Shown here one piece after another: positions 16,658-25,765 of a stretch of DNA of 64,000 nucleotides. The notes under the pieces are model-generated. The model saw only the letters and a program-made list of their open reading frames with translations. It searched no databases and had not been told where the DNA came from. The stretch lies in NCBI GenBank assembly GCA_913056365.1, contig CAJXLT010000001.1, positions 186,001 to 250,000 of the forward strand. Direction: 5' to 3'. A program made the translations under genes and the position numbers. Position 1 is the first letter of the stretch; every line of letters begins with the position of its first letter. This stretch comes from an uncultured Paenibacillaceae bacterium. Its GTDB lineage: Bacteria > Bacillota > Bacilli > Paenibacillales > K13.

Positions 16658-17652
16658 ACAGCAACCCGCTCATTTCAGTCATCATTCCGAATTATAACTA
16701 TGCGCGAACGTTGCCGAAGTGCTTCGAGGCATTGGATAAGCAGACATATACAAACTTCGAAGTCATCGTGGTGGACGACGGAAGCACAGACGAATCGGTG
16801 TCTGTCATTAAGAAGTTTCCATGCGAGCTGATCGAAACGAAGAACAACGGTGTATCTGCCGCCCGCAATTTAGGCGCATCGAGAGCCAAGGGAGAGATTG
16901 TGTTCTTCCTAGACAGCGACATGGCCTTGTACGAGGATGCACTGGCCAAGACAGTGGAAGCGTTCGAGCAAGATCCGTCTGTAGGCTGCGTCTGCGGCAT
17001 GTACGCCAAGGAACCGTTGTTCAAGGGCAGCTGGGTGAAGGAATACCGCACGCTCCAGAACTATTATTGGCGCATTAGTTCAGAAGGTTACGTGACAGCA
17101 GGGTTCTTCTCACTAGGCGGGGTGAAGAAATCGATCTTCCACGAAGTAGGAGGGTTCAATGTCAGGCTGAACAACTCCGAGGATGTGGAGCTTGGCAATC
17201 GTCTGAGCGAACGATGCAATGTGCTGTTGACTTCGAAGGTGATGGGCTACCATGATGACGAGAATGAATTCAGAACATTGGCGAGAAAAATGCACAAAAG
17301 AGCGATCCAGCGCATCCCGTTCTACTTCCACCGTAAGAAGCCGATGAAAGGCTTCGAGACACCGATGCGAGCGATCGGCATGATGTTCGTAGGCTTGAGC
17401 ACAGCGATCCTGCCGCTATCAGTGCTGAATCTGAACTTCCTGTGGGCGTTCTTCGCTTGCGTCCTCGCCTTCGTTCTGACAGATGCAGGTCAATATCGCT
17501 TCGTCTGGAAAGAGAAGAACCCGATCTTCACCCTTTACTTCATAGGAGCACATTGGGCCGTGAACGTCGTAGTGTTCTGGGGATTAGTGCGCGGACTGCT
17601 CACTTTCCTGTTTAGCAAGCAATTCCGATTGAAATACAATTATGGAGAATAG
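16654..17652 (+). CDS. Family 2 glycosyltransferase with C-terminal membrane segments
   Basis: A 332-residue glycosyltransferase: SVIIPNYNYARTLPKCFEAL at the start, VVDDGSTD near residue 46, the DSDMA metal site near 88, and NNSEDVELGNRL near 175. After about residue 235 there are two or three hydrophobic helices, so unlike its neighbour it is anchored in the membrane. The ATG at 16654 overlaps the preceding stop and has AGGAG 12 bases upstream. It probably adds a second sugar to the lipid-linked intermediate. The next gene starts within 5 bases. Confidence 0.9.
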   Translation: MNSNPLISVIIPNYNYARTLPKCFEALDKQTYTNFEVIVVDDGSTDESVSVIKKFPCELIETKNNGVSAARNLGASRAKGEIVFFLDSDMALYEDALAKTVEAFEQDPSVGCVCGMYAKEPLFKGSWVKEYRTLQNYYWRISSEGYVTAGFFSLGGVKKSIFHEVGGFNVRLNNSEDVELGNRLSERCNVLLTSKVMGYHDDENEFRTLARKMHKRAIQRIPFYFHRKKPMKGFETPMRAIGMMFVGLSTAILPLSVLNLNFLWAFFACVLAFVLTDAGQYRFVWKEKNPIFTLYFIGAHWAVNVVVFWGLVRGLLTFLFSKQFRLKYNYGE

Positions 17653-17656
17653 TGCG

Positions 17657-18700
17657 ATGAGAAAAAAAGTATTGATCACAGGTAGTAACGGTGTGTTGGG
17701 ACGGAACTTGGTCGAGTATTTGACCAGCCAGTATCGGAATGAGTACGAGCTGGTTCTCTTCGATAAGGTGCAGCGGGAGACAGACAAACAGAAGTATGAG
17801 ACCTATGAAGGAGATATTCGTGACGCAGAACAGGTAGCAGCTGTCATGGCAGGTGTCGACATCGTCGTGCATACAGCTTCCGCTTCCCCCTCTTATCCGG
17901 AGGAGGAAATTTACGATATTATTATTAACGGAACGAAGCAGATGCTGGAGCAAGCTTTCGGCGCGCATCATGTAGAGCGATTCGTCTATATATCCTCTAC
18001 CTCGGTATATGGCGTGCCGGAGAAGTCGCCGATCTTCGAGCACGATGAAGTGAAGCCCTACGATCCGTACAATAAAGGAAAGATCAAGGCTGAGGAGCTG
18101 TGTGCAAGCTGGCGCAAAAAAGGAAAATGTGTCACGATCCTGCGACCGCGCTCATTCCTGGGACCGCAGCGGCTCGGCACCTTCGGCATCCTCTATGAGT
18201 GGGCGAATGAAGGCAGACACTTCCCGATGCTCGGTCAAGGAGCGAATCGCTATCAGCTATTGGATGTCGAGGACTTGTGCCAGGCGATTGCCTTGTCGAT
18301 GAGTCAGAGCAAGGAGCAAGTGAATGATCTATTCAATATCGGCGCCAAGCACTTTACAACGTTGAAGGAAGACTATCAATCGGTGCTCACCGCTGCCGGT
18401 CATGGCAAACGTATCATCAGCCTGCCGGCCAAGCCGATGATGGTGGTGCTTGGCATTCTCGAGAAGCTGAAGCTGTCGCCCTTTTACAAGCGCTTGTACT
18501 TGAAGCTGAATCGGAACTATTATGTCTCTATCCAGAAAGCAGAGCGGAAGCTCGGCTACAAGCCGAAGTATTCGAATCAAGATTCGTTGGTGCGCAACTA
18601 TTATTGGTATTTGGACAATCGGGACAACCAACAATCAGGCCATAGCAACAATGCCGTATGGAACCAAGGCCTCTTGAAGTTTGCCAAGTATTTTTTCTAA
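17657..18700 (+). CDS. NAD-dependent nucleotide-sugar epimerase/dehydratase
   Basis: A 347-residue extended short-chain dehydrogenase. The Rossmann NAD-binding motif GSNGVLGRNL lies near the N-terminus, and the catalytic pair YxxxK is seen as YNKGK (in VKPYDPYNKGKIKAEELC) with an upstream SSTSVYG. Such enzymes epimerise, dehydrate or reduce nucleotide sugars. ATG at 17657 is preferred: GGAG at 17644-17647 is 9 bases before it. An alternative ATG at 17642 overlaps the glycosyltransferase end. It probably prepares a donor for the two glycosyltransferases upstream. Confidence 0.88.
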   Translation: MRKKVLITGSNGVLGRNLVEYLTSQYRNEYELVLFDKVQRETDKQKYETYEGDIRDAEQVAAVMAGVDIVVHTASASPSYPEEEIYDIIINGTKQMLEQAFGAHHVERFVYISSTSVYGVPEKSPIFEHDEVKPYDPYNKGKIKAEELCASWRKKGKCVTILRPRSFLGPQRLGTFGILYEWANEGRHFPMLGQGANRYQLLDVEDLCQAIALSMSQSKEQVNDLFNIGAKHFTTLKEDYQSVLTAAGHGKRIISLPAKPMMVVLGILEKLKLSPFYKRLYLKLNRNYYVSIQKAERKLGYKPKYSNQDSLVRNYYWYLDNRDNQQSGHSNNAVWNQGLLKFAKYFF

Positions 18701-18709
18701 GGAGGACCT

Positions 18710-19753
18710 ATGCAAATCAGTTTGACAGAAAGGACGGATTGGCGCGCACGCATCAGACAGCACCTGTGTGGGAGGCATACGCTAGCGCTGATCTTGATTG
18801 CCGCGAGTCTTATAATCCAATGGGGGATCGTCGGGCGTTACGCATGGTGGAACGTGCCGGCTAGCACGCCGCCCATTCTGCTGCTCCTCCTGCCTGTATT
18901 GGTCGCATTACTGACGATTGGCGTGAAGACGAAGCGTTATTTGTTCCTCTATGCTTTTCTGCTGCTCTTGCTGTGGTTTCCCAAGACGGACCTGAATCTT
19001 GCGGCACCGCTGCATGCCATGAAGACCGCACCCGAAACCGGGATCAGTGTCATGTCATGGAACACGTATTTGTGGGATGAGTATGACACGGAAGAGATGT
19101 ACGAGCTGCTGCAGAGCAAGCAACAAGATCTGTATATTCTGAACGAGCACTTCTACAAGGATGAAGAGAATCGTGATGTCTACTTGACAGAGCGTCAACA
19201 ACAATTCGAAGAAGCCTTGCCCGATTATGAGGTCTTGACCGACGACCAGTTCGTCATACTCAGCAAGTATCCCGTCATCGCTCGTGAGCTGGCACCGTCT
19301 AGGCAAGCCATGCTGGTCAAGCTGCAAGTTGGGGAGCGAGAGCTAGTAATCTTGAATGTGCATCTTGTCCCGCACCTCGACTTGAGCCATAGTCCACTAT
19401 CCGGCGACTTCTGGGAAGCCAATCAGGAATTGTATGAGCTTCGTCAGCAAGGATTCTCGGAAATTCGCGGCATGATGAGCATGCTTGATCCAGATGACGG
19501 GCTGATCGTTACCGGCACAATGAACACAACTGCATTAATGCACGACTTGGATCAGGAGATCGGCTCGCTGCACGATGCATCCGCCAAGTCCAGCAGTCTA
19601 TATCCGGCAACCTGGAAGATGCAAGGGCTAGGATACTGGTGGCAAGTAGATCACTTCCTGCACAATGACAAGCTGAATGTGCTTCATTATGAGTTGGAGG
19701 AGCATGCGGGCTTCTCCGACCATAAGGCGATGCTTGTTCGCGTGGATTGGTAG
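18710..19753 (+). CDS. Membrane-anchored EEP-fold protein, probably catalytically impaired
   Basis: A 347-residue paralogue of the protein at 4324-5364, with the same architecture: about three N-terminal helices (sharing RYAWWNVPAS and LLWFPKTDLNLAAP with KYAWWNVAAS and LLWFPRMDINLAAP) and then an EEP domain. It keeps MSWNTYLWD, the Glu in YILNEHF, NVHLVPH, QVDHFLH and FSDHKAM. The usual GDFN motif, however, reads GTMNTT, so the Asp that helps catalysis is Thr. It may be inactive, regulatory, or bind a substrate without cutting it. AAGGAGG precedes the ATG. It is the last gene of the UbiA operon and is followed by a strong terminator. Confidence 0.85.
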   Translation: MQISLTERTDWRARIRQHLCGRHTLALILIAASLIIQWGIVGRYAWWNVPASTPPILLLLLPVLVALLTIGVKTKRYLFLYAFLLLLLWFPKTDLNLAAPLHAMKTAPETGISVMSWNTYLWDEYDTEEMYELLQSKQQDLYILNEHFYKDEENRDVYLTERQQQFEEALPDYEVLTDDQFVILSKYPVIARELAPSRQAMLVKLQVGERELVILNVHLVPHLDLSHSPLSGDFWEANQELYELRQQGFSEIRGMMSMLDPDDGLIVTGTMNTTALMHDLDQEIGSLHDASAKSSSLYPATWKMQGLGYWWQVDHFLHNDKLNVLHYELEEHAGFSDHKAMLVRVDW

Positions 19754-19792
19754 AGCAACAGCGATTGAGACCCGATACGATGTTGCATTAAC

Positions 19793-19833
19793 AGGAGCTG
19801 TCCCAGTCATATCATGACATGGGGGCAGCTCCT
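19793..19833 (+). terminator. Terminator of the UbiA/glycosyltransferase operon
   Basis: AGGAGCTG (19793-19800) pairs perfectly with CAGCTCCT (19826-19833), and TCCC pairs inside with GGGG. TCTTACTT follows. It lies 40 bases after the EEP paralogue. Confidence 0.75.
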
Positions 19834-19852
19834 TCTTACTTGACTGCACTAT

Positions 19853-20030
19853 CGGACATGGATGTCCGGTAGCAGTCTATTTTTTTGTTTTTGGGATTCT
19901 TATGGACACAGATGTCCATAAGAGATGAATATACGGGCTCCTACCATCTTTTCTGAACGCTAATGGACACGAACGACCATCATATTTTGCAAAATACGGT
20001 GAAACGGGCTTTAACGGACATCGCTGTCCG
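19853..20030. repeat. Array of spaced GGACA-TGTCC palindromes
   Basis: Four imperfect dyads follow each other: CGGACATGGATGTCCG (19853-19868), TATGGACACAGATGTCCATA (19901-19920), a decayed ATGGACACGAACGACCAT (19963-19980) and CGGACATCGCTGTCCG (20015-20030). Spacing is about 48-62 bases. They occupy the gap between the UbiA operon terminator and the pectate lyase gene; the remainder of 19754-20328 holds only a TATAAT-like box (20060-20065) and the miniature frame at 20262. Confidence 0.65.
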
Positions 20031-20261
20031 AGTTGGACAATATAACAAACTATGACACCTATAATCATCATGTTATAAATCAATTCAAAACAGTACATGG
20101 CCCACAATACAGCAGACACATATGAGATGAGGATTATCCAAGTTCGTCTAGAATAAGAGATGAATCTGAACAAGGGAGGGATGCCCAATCGGAGCAAGTC
20201 ATCATGGGTTGCGTTAGCTAACACGACAAGTCATGAATTCCGGTAGGAAGGAGGAATTGTC

Positions 20262-20273
20262 ATGAAACGGTAA
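20262..20273 (+). other. Three-codon frame with perfect ribosome site (leader or decoy)
   Basis: AAGGAGGAATTGTC leads into ATG-AAA-CGG-TAA. The sequence closely mimics the real start of the pectate lyase gene 67 bases downstream (AAGGAGGAATGGTTCATGAATCGG), so this looks like a duplicated initiation region that now reads only Met-Lys-Arg. It may act as an upstream leader or be a neutral duplication. Confidence 0.4.
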
Positions 20274-20328
20274 GGGAAAGGATGATGTTCGGTTGTCTTG
20301 GAATCAATATTAGAAGGAGGAATGGTTC

Positions 20329-23268
20329 ATGAATCGGAAACTGTCCATGTTGTTGTGTATGATGATGGTATTTTCCTTGTTGACTGTGTTGCCCGTTCCT
20401 GCAGCAGATGCAGCGGATATGAGCACTGCCGGGTATGTTGGCTTCGCTACCATGAATGGAGGTACGACTGGCGGAGCAGGAGGAGACAGCGTTACCGTAA
20501 GCACGGGTACGGCGTTGCAGGATGCTATTGATGACAAAGGCAGCCAGCCGAGGACGATTTATGTGGATGGCACGATTACACCAGGCAATTCATCGGACAG
20601 CAAGATCAATGTGAAGGACGCCAACGACATTTCGATTATCGGGGTAGGTACGAATGGCGAGCTTGACGGCATTGGCATCAAGATTTGGCGTGCCAACAAC
20701 ATCATTATTCAGAACTTGAAAATTCACCATGTCGATATCGGGGACAAGGACGGAATTAGCATTGAAGGTCCGTCCAGCAACATCTGGATCGATCATAATG
20801 AAATTTACAATACGCTTAACTCGGACAAGGATCATTATGACGGCTTGGTGGATGTGAAGAAGGACGCCAACTATATCACCATCTCTTACAACTACTTGCA
20901 CGACAGCTGGAAGACTGCGCTTGTCGGGTCCAGTGACAGCGATGATGCTGAGCGCAAGCTGACCTATCATCATAATCACTGGGAGAATATGTACTCCCGC
21001 GGACCGTTGTTCCGCTTCGGGGAAGGTCACCTGTACAATAACTACTATAACAATATCATCGATACCGGGATCAATTCGAGAATGGGCGCGAAGCTGCGAA
21101 TTGAGCACAATGTGTTCGAGAATTCCAAGGACCCGATCGGTTCCTGGTACAGTGATGAGCAAGGCTATTGGGACGTGCGCAACAACCAGTTCATCAATAG
21201 TACAGGAAGCCAGCCAACAACATCGACAACGAGCTACACACCGCCTTACAGCTATTCGCTCGATCCTGTCAATCAGGTGAAGAATCATGTCATTGCCAAT
21301 GCTGGAGTAGGTAAGCTGAGCAACGATGGCGGGGATAATGGGGGTGGCGAGCAAGCACCGAATGCACCAGGCAACTTGCAAGCCTCTGCAGGCGATAGTG
21401 TCGTTCATCTGTCCTGGAACGGAGTGTCGGGGGCTGACAGCTATAGCGTGAAGCGTTCCACAAGCTCCGGCGGCGGATATGCCGTACTTGCTTCCGGACT
21501 AACTGGAACGAACTACGCAGACCAAAGCGCTACGAATGGAACAACCTACTATTATGTTGTAAGCGCTGTCAATAGTGCGGGTGAGAGTGGTAATTCCGCA
21601 CAAGCACAGGCTGTGCCGCAAAGCAGCAACAACGGGGGAGATGACGGCGGTCCAACACAGGATGGTCTGTATGTGGAGTACCGTGCAGCAGACACCAGTT
21701 CATCGGACAACACGATTCGTCCGCAATTCCGGATCGTGAACGAAGGCAGCTCGTCCATTCAGTTGAACAGCTTGCAAATTCGCTACTGGTTTACGAAGGA
21801 CTCTAGTCAATCCTTGCAATACTTCTGCGATTGGGCACAGTTAGGCTGTGCGAACATACAGAGCGGCTTCAACAGTTTGTCCCAGTCAGTCAACGGGGCA
21901 GACACTTATCTGGAGATGGGCTTCGGTTCGGGAGCTGGTCAAATAGCAGCCGGAGCGAATACAGGTGACATCCAGAGCAGAATTCACTTAGCGGATTGGT
22001 CGAATTTCAATGAATCGAATGACTATTCCTACGATGGTTCGATGACTTCATTCGGCCAGAACACCAGCGTCAGCCTGTATCAGAACGGTGTGCTCATATG
22101 GGGCTCTGAGCCGGACGGTACAATTCCTGATGATGGCGGAGGCAACGATGACGGCGGGAACGACGGTGGAAATGATGGCGGTTCGGGCCAAACAGCGGAA
22201 ATCTATGAAGCGGAACACGCTTCTTATTCCAGTGGTGATGTGGAGACAGAGCATAGCGGCTATTCCGGCTCCGGCTTCGTCAATGTAGACAATGACGACG
22301 GTGAATCGATCGAGTGGACAGTAGACGCCTCCGCTTCCGGCACTTACTCACTCGAGTTCCGCTATGCCAATGGCGCAAGCGATCGTCCAGCCGAATTGCG
22401 GGTGAATGGTTCAGCAGTGAATGGGAGCCTGAACTTCCCCGACACAAGTGATTGGACGAACTGGCAATCGGTGAGCACCAACGCCAGCTTGAATCAAGGC
22501 AGCAATACAATTCGCCTGACTGCCAATGATTCAGATGGGTTGGCCAATATGGATTATCTGAAAATCATGGACGACGGCTACATGGGTGACGGCTCAGATG
22601 ACGGCGGGAACGATGGCGGAGATGACGGTGGGAATGACGGACAAATCGGCAGTACGTTTACCGGTGTTCCATACTCGGGTCAAGATATCATTGTATCCAG
22701 CACGATTGTAGTTGAGGAAGGACAGACATTCGACGGGCAAGGCAATCGCTATATTGCCGATGCGGACGAACTCGGTGACGGCAGTCAGGATGAAGGCCAG
22801 AAGCCAGTGTTCAGACTGGAGGACGGTGCAACACTGAAGAACGTCATTCTCGGCGCTCCTGCAGCAGACGGGGTGCACACGTATGGAGACGTAACGATCG
22901 AGAATATTGAGTGGCAGGACGTAGGCGAGGATGCCTTGACGATCAAAGACAGCGGAACCGTCATTCTGCGCAATGGTTCAGCCCAGAAGGCATCGGATAA
23001 GATATTCCAAGCCAATGCTGCATCCACATTCAAAATATATAACTTCATCGCCGACGATGCAGGCAAGATGATTCGTCAAAATGGCGGAACCAGCTACAAA
23101 GTGTCTGTCTATATTGACGGTTGCACCATTACGAACATGGATGAAGCGATCTTCCGTACAGACAGCGATTCCAGCGAAGTCACCATGGTCAATACGAGAT
23201 ATTCGAATGTTGGTGACAAGTGGTATGGTGTTGAGAACGTATCAGAATCGAACAACCAGGCGTTTTAA
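20329..23268 (+). CDS. Secreted modular pectate lyase with two catalytic domains (PL1 and PL3)
   Basis: A 979-residue exported enzyme that cleaves polygalacturonate by beta-elimination. Order of parts: signal peptide (1-30, ending ADAAD); PL1 beta-helix (about 30-330) with the Ca-binding [14 protein letters not shown] stretch and the catalytic Arg region [17 protein letters not shown]; fibronectin type III (340-430); a family 3 type cellulose-binding module (444-590, with YWFTKDSS and CDWAQLGC); a CBM6/35-type module (624-744, starting [20 protein letters not shown]); and a PL3 pectate lyase (774-979, with [24 protein letters not shown] and [11 protein letters not shown]). Asp/Asn/Gly-rich linkers separate the modules. 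ATG at 20329 has AGAAGGAGG upstream. It is a single gene with its own terminator. Confidence 0.93.
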   Translation: MNRKLSMLLCMMMVFSLLTVLPVPAADAADMSTAGYVGFATMNGGTTGGAGGDSVTVSTGTALQDAIDDKGSQPRTIYVDGTITPGNSSDSKINVKDANDISIIGVGTNGELDGIGIKIWRANNIIIQNLKIHHVDIGDKDGISIEGPSSNIWIDHNEIYNTLNSDKDHYDGLVDVKKDANYITISYNYLHDSWKTALVGSSDSDDAERKLTYHHNHWENMYSRGPLFRFGEGHLYNNYYNNIIDTGINSRMGAKLRIEHNVFENSKDPIGSWYSDEQGYWDVRNNQFINSTGSQPTTSTTSYTPPYSYSLDPVNQVKNHVIANAGVGKLSNDGGDNGGGEQAPNAPGNLQASAGDSVVHLSWNGVSGADSYSVKRSTSSGGGYAVLASGLTGTNYADQSATNGTTYYYVVSAVNSAGESGNSAQAQAVPQSSNNGGDDGGPTQDGLYVEYRAADTSSSDNTIRPQFRIVNEGSSSIQLNSLQIRYWFTKDSSQSLQYFCDWAQLGCANIQSGFNSLSQSVNGADTYLEMGFGSGAGQIAAGANTGDIQSRIHLADWSNFNESNDYSYDGSMTSFGQNTSVSLYQNGVLIWGSEPDGTIPDDGGGNDDGGNDGGNDGGSGQTAEIYEAEHASYSSGDVETEHSGYSGSGFVNVDNDDGESIEWTVDASASGTYSLEFRYANGASDRPAELRVNGSAVNGSLNFPDTSDWTNWQSVSTNASLNQGSNTIRLTANDSDGLANMDYLKIMDDGYMGDGSDDGGNDGGDDGGNDGQIGSTFTGVPYSGQDIIVSSTIVVEEGQTFDGQGNRYIADADELGDGSQDEGQKPVFRLEDGATLKNVILGAPAADGVHTYGDVTIENIEWQDVGEDALTIKDSGTVILRNGSAQKASDKIFQANAASTFKIYNFIADDAGKMIRQNGGTSYKVSVYIDGCTITNMDEAIFRTDSDSSEVTMVNTRYSNVGDKWYGVENVSESNNQAF

Positions 23269-23284
23269 ACACGAATAGGATTGG

Positions 23285-23310
23285 AAGCCGCTCCTTGATA
23301 GGGGCGGCTT
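23285..23310 (+). terminator. Terminator of the pectate lyase gene
   Basis: AAGCCGCTCC (23285-23294) pairs with GGGGCGGCTT (23301-23310) with one G-T pair, followed by TTGT. It starts 16 bases after the stop codon. Confidence 0.8.
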
Positions 23311-23415
23311 TTGTATGTAAGTTGAAGACTAGAAGCATGTCCCATGATCGTGTATCTCGTGAGCCGTTCAATTCATCCACTATGAAATGGGATTGAGATT
23401 ATCCTCTGCAATTAA

Positions 23416-23474
23416 AAGGATTTCATATGAAAATGTCGAATAATGGAATGAGCTACTCACATGGTTCCGGTACT
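23416..23474. repeat. Direct repeat, copy A
   Basis: About 58 bases shared with 24045-24102. The best part is AAATGTCGAATAATGGAATG continuing into AGCTACTCACATGGTTCCGG, with only a handful of differences from copy B. The two copies flank the small AT-rich membrane-protein gene at 23569. The gap 23269-23568 otherwise holds only the pectate lyase terminator. Confidence 0.6.
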
Positions 23475-23568
23475 CTACTCATTGGGAATCTCGATTAGTG
23501 ATAATATTAAAACTGAAAATGAAATATGGGAAAGTTTAGTGAGTCACTCTATACAAAGGAAGGATTAG

Positions 23569-23886
23569 ATGAGTAAATTCAGTACAATCAAGTATCGAAT
23601 AAAATATTATGGGATTAGTTTTTTGATCGGTTATATCATCTTGTTTTTTGGATATCCATCAAGTGTTGATATATGGCGGAAGATAAATCCACTTAAACTA
23701 TTTCCTTTTATATTTTCACTATATGTAGGTAGTTTACTATATTATGTTGCTGAGGAGAAAGCGAATATGGTTGAAGCTACATTTCGAGGTTTGAAATATG
23801 TGGTGATCTGTATTGTTATCTTGTTTATTACCACTGTACTGATATCAATGTATGATTTGGATAGTCAGACTATTATTGGTTTTTAG
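23569..23886 (+). CDS. Small hypothetical membrane protein
   Basis: A 105-residue protein with about three hydrophobic helices (GISFLIGYIILFFGY, LFPFIFSLYVGSLLYYV, VVICIVILFITTVLISM). I recognise no family. AAGGA lies 9 bases before the ATG at 23569. The gene is much richer in A and T than its neighbours and is bracketed by direct repeats, so it may be a recent insertion. Its position just upstream of a toxin/immunity pair makes a left-over immunity-type membrane protein possible, but nothing in the sequence shows that. Confidence 0.6.
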   Translation: MSKFSTIKYRIKYYGISFLIGYIILFFGYPSSVDIWRKINPLKLFPFIFSLYVGSLLYYVAEEKANMVEATFRGLKYVVICIVILFITTVLISMYDLDSQTIIGF

Positions 23887-24044
23887 ATAGCGACAGGTGA
23901 TGCAGTGGGAATAGTACCATTGAGCATTGAGTGATCAAACCCTAAAGCAACAGTTGTTCAACTATGTAGATAAATCGCATTTTTTACAATTTTAATGAAT
24001 TGATCTATCCTCATATAAGATCAAATCCAATATTGTACTTTCGC

Positions 24045-24102
24045 AGGATTATAAAAGAAAATGTCGAATAACGGAATGAGCTACTCACTTGGTTCCGGCA
24101 CT
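24045..24102. repeat. Direct repeat, copy B
   Basis: Second copy of the repeat at 23416-23474 (AAATGTCGAATAACGGAATG continuing into AGCTACTCACTTGGTTCCGG). It ends about 110 bases before the polymorphic toxin gene. The remaining gap 23887-24202 shows no gene. Confidence 0.6.
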
Positions 24103-24214
24103 TTTTATTCGCTTGTGCATTGTTCTAGACGGCATCTTGTCCTCACACCGCATACAAGCAGCATCCAGTGGTTAGCCGTCTCAGCTTCCGGAAAGCTGTA
24201 TCGTGAGGAGGGAG

Positions 24215-25756
24215 TTGAAGATAAGTCAGATTTACATTAATCTTACCGAAGTCCGGTCCGTGCATAGTCAGCTAGCAGGTCGGTATCGGCAGTTAGCAAC
24301 ATCCCGTGAAGATCTCAATCGGTTGCGACCGCAAGTAGATCGAGACATCCTGTATCGGCACGGCATACAGGAGCAACTGAATCGGGTCCAGCAAGCAATG
24401 CTGCAAGTTGAAGGACGTATGCTAGCATTAACGCAATACATGAAGGATAGCGCAGACCAATATGAGCAGACCGAGCAGGAACTGCTGCAAGCTGCACAGT
24501 CAATCGGCACGGAGTCGCACACTGCCCCACTCAATGCTGGCGGGTCTGTCCTAACCTCCGAGCAGAGAAGGCAACAGCTCGCCGATCTATTCCGCGATAT
24601 TGGGATAACCCCGGATACGATTGTCTCCTTTCTACAGCAGAAAGACAACGTCAAGAAGATGGTAAGAATCTTAAGTAGCATTAGTCCATCAGCAGCGGCA
24701 TCCTTACTTCTGCAAGAAAGGATGAAGAAGTGGGGGCTCATCTCCCTGCAGCAGACAGACCAGCTACGGACGAGCCTTCGGCAGAAGCAGATGGGTAAAC
24801 GCGAAGATAAAGTCGCGTTGCCTGTACATATGGACATTCCTCCCTTCGGCCGCTATGACCGGAATCGGGAATTGAACCAAGTGATCTATACCGATGCCAA
24901 TGGGCAGCAGACTGTGATCGACGATGACAACATGACCAAGCTTGTATACGCATACCATGCAACAGGGCGAAATGTGCATGCAGGAGATATCCTGAATTTC
25001 ATGAATGTAGACATCAGCGAATTCGCGGAGTATGTCATGGAACAAGGCTACGACCCACGCACATTCCTGCCACTCCAAGCAGGAGAAGAGGGTGAAATTG
25101 AAGCCTACGTGCAAGCAAGGATAACTGAAGGGACCGAACGCAGGCAAGAAGCAAGGGAATGGCAGTCTGAATTATTGGAATACGTACCGGTCATAGGAAC
25201 GGGAAAAGAAATGATAGAGCTGATCATGGGTAAGGATATACTGACAGGCGAAGATATATCCGCAGTTGATTATGCATTAGCTCCACTTATGGTAATGGGC
25301 CCCTTGGGCAAATTAGTACGTCGTGGCGGAGACGAAGCTGCAGACGTTGCCTCCAATATTGTTCGGAATAATGCGGATGATGTGGTTGAGGGTGCGGGTG
25401 ATATAGGTCGCTATTCAGGAAACTTGGAGGTTGTAAATAAACCCGATGCTGCGGCAGATGCATTAGCAGATAGAATTGGTGGTCAATCCCGTGTAAAGTT
25501 CTCCAGCGATTCAGTAGGCAGAGAGTTCGATGCTATAAGTGAAGATTACGTTGCTCAGTCTAAACCTGCGTTGCAAACATTAAATAAAAGTGTCCGCGAC
25601 CAAATGAAAGCAACTTTTGAGGCTGCTCAGGAAACGGGGAGAAAAGTTTACTATCATTTTGAAGGACAACCTGCTCAATCAGTAATTGATAAGCTGAACG
25701 AGTATAGCAGCAGATATGGAATTGAGGTAGTAATTGATACAAAACATTTGAAGTAG
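24215..25756 (+). CDS. Type VII-targeted polymorphic toxin with nuclease-like tip
   Basis: A secreted toxin of about 513 residues. The N-terminal ~100 residues are helical and share layout with the effector at 53582 (both open with a short I-x-I strand and then Arg/Leu-rich coiled coil), which suggests export by the type VII system in this window. A pre-toxin segment follows near residue 320-375 (EYVPVIGTGKEMIELIMGKD then ALAPLMVMGPLGKLVRRG). The last ~95 residues (from RIGGQSRVKFSSDSVGREFD to VIDTKHLK, with YVAQSKP) resemble the restriction-endonuclease-fold toxin domain Tox-REase-3. TTG at 24215 is taken as start because GAGGAGGGAG just precedes it; a GTG at 24203 is an alternative without a site. 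An Imm7-like gene follows directly. Confidence 0.8.
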   Translation: MKISQIYINLTEVRSVHSQLAGRYRQLATSREDLNRLRPQVDRDILYRHGIQEQLNRVQQAMLQVEGRMLALTQYMKDSADQYEQTEQELLQAAQSIGTESHTAPLNAGGSVLTSEQRRQQLADLFRDIGITPDTIVSFLQQKDNVKKMVRILSSISPSAAASLLLQERMKKWGLISLQQTDQLRTSLRQKQMGKREDKVALPVHMDIPPFGRYDRNRELNQVIYTDANGQQTVIDDDNMTKLVYAYHATGRNVHAGDILNFMNVDISEFAEYVMEQGYDPRTFLPLQAGEEGEIEAYVQARITEGTERRQEAREWQSELLEYVPVIGTGKEMIELIMGKDILTGEDISAVDYALAPLMVMGPLGKLVRRGGDEAADVASNIVRNNADDVVEGAGDIGRYSGNLEVVNKPDAAADALADRIGGQSRVKFSSDSVGREFDAISEDYVAQSKPALQTLNKSVRDQMKATFEAAQETGRKVYYHFEGQPAQSVIDKLNEYSSRYGIEVVIDTKHLK

Positions 25757-25765
25757 GTGATAACT

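Noticed and set aside
19853-20030. CRISPR array
   Set aside because: The repeated dyads are short and variable, spacing is uneven and no cas genes are present.
20590-21408. Long minus-strand frame antisense to the pectate lyase gene
   Set aside because: It is a mirror of the PL1 coding sequence; the plus-strand protein has clear domains, and the antisense product has no plausible motif.
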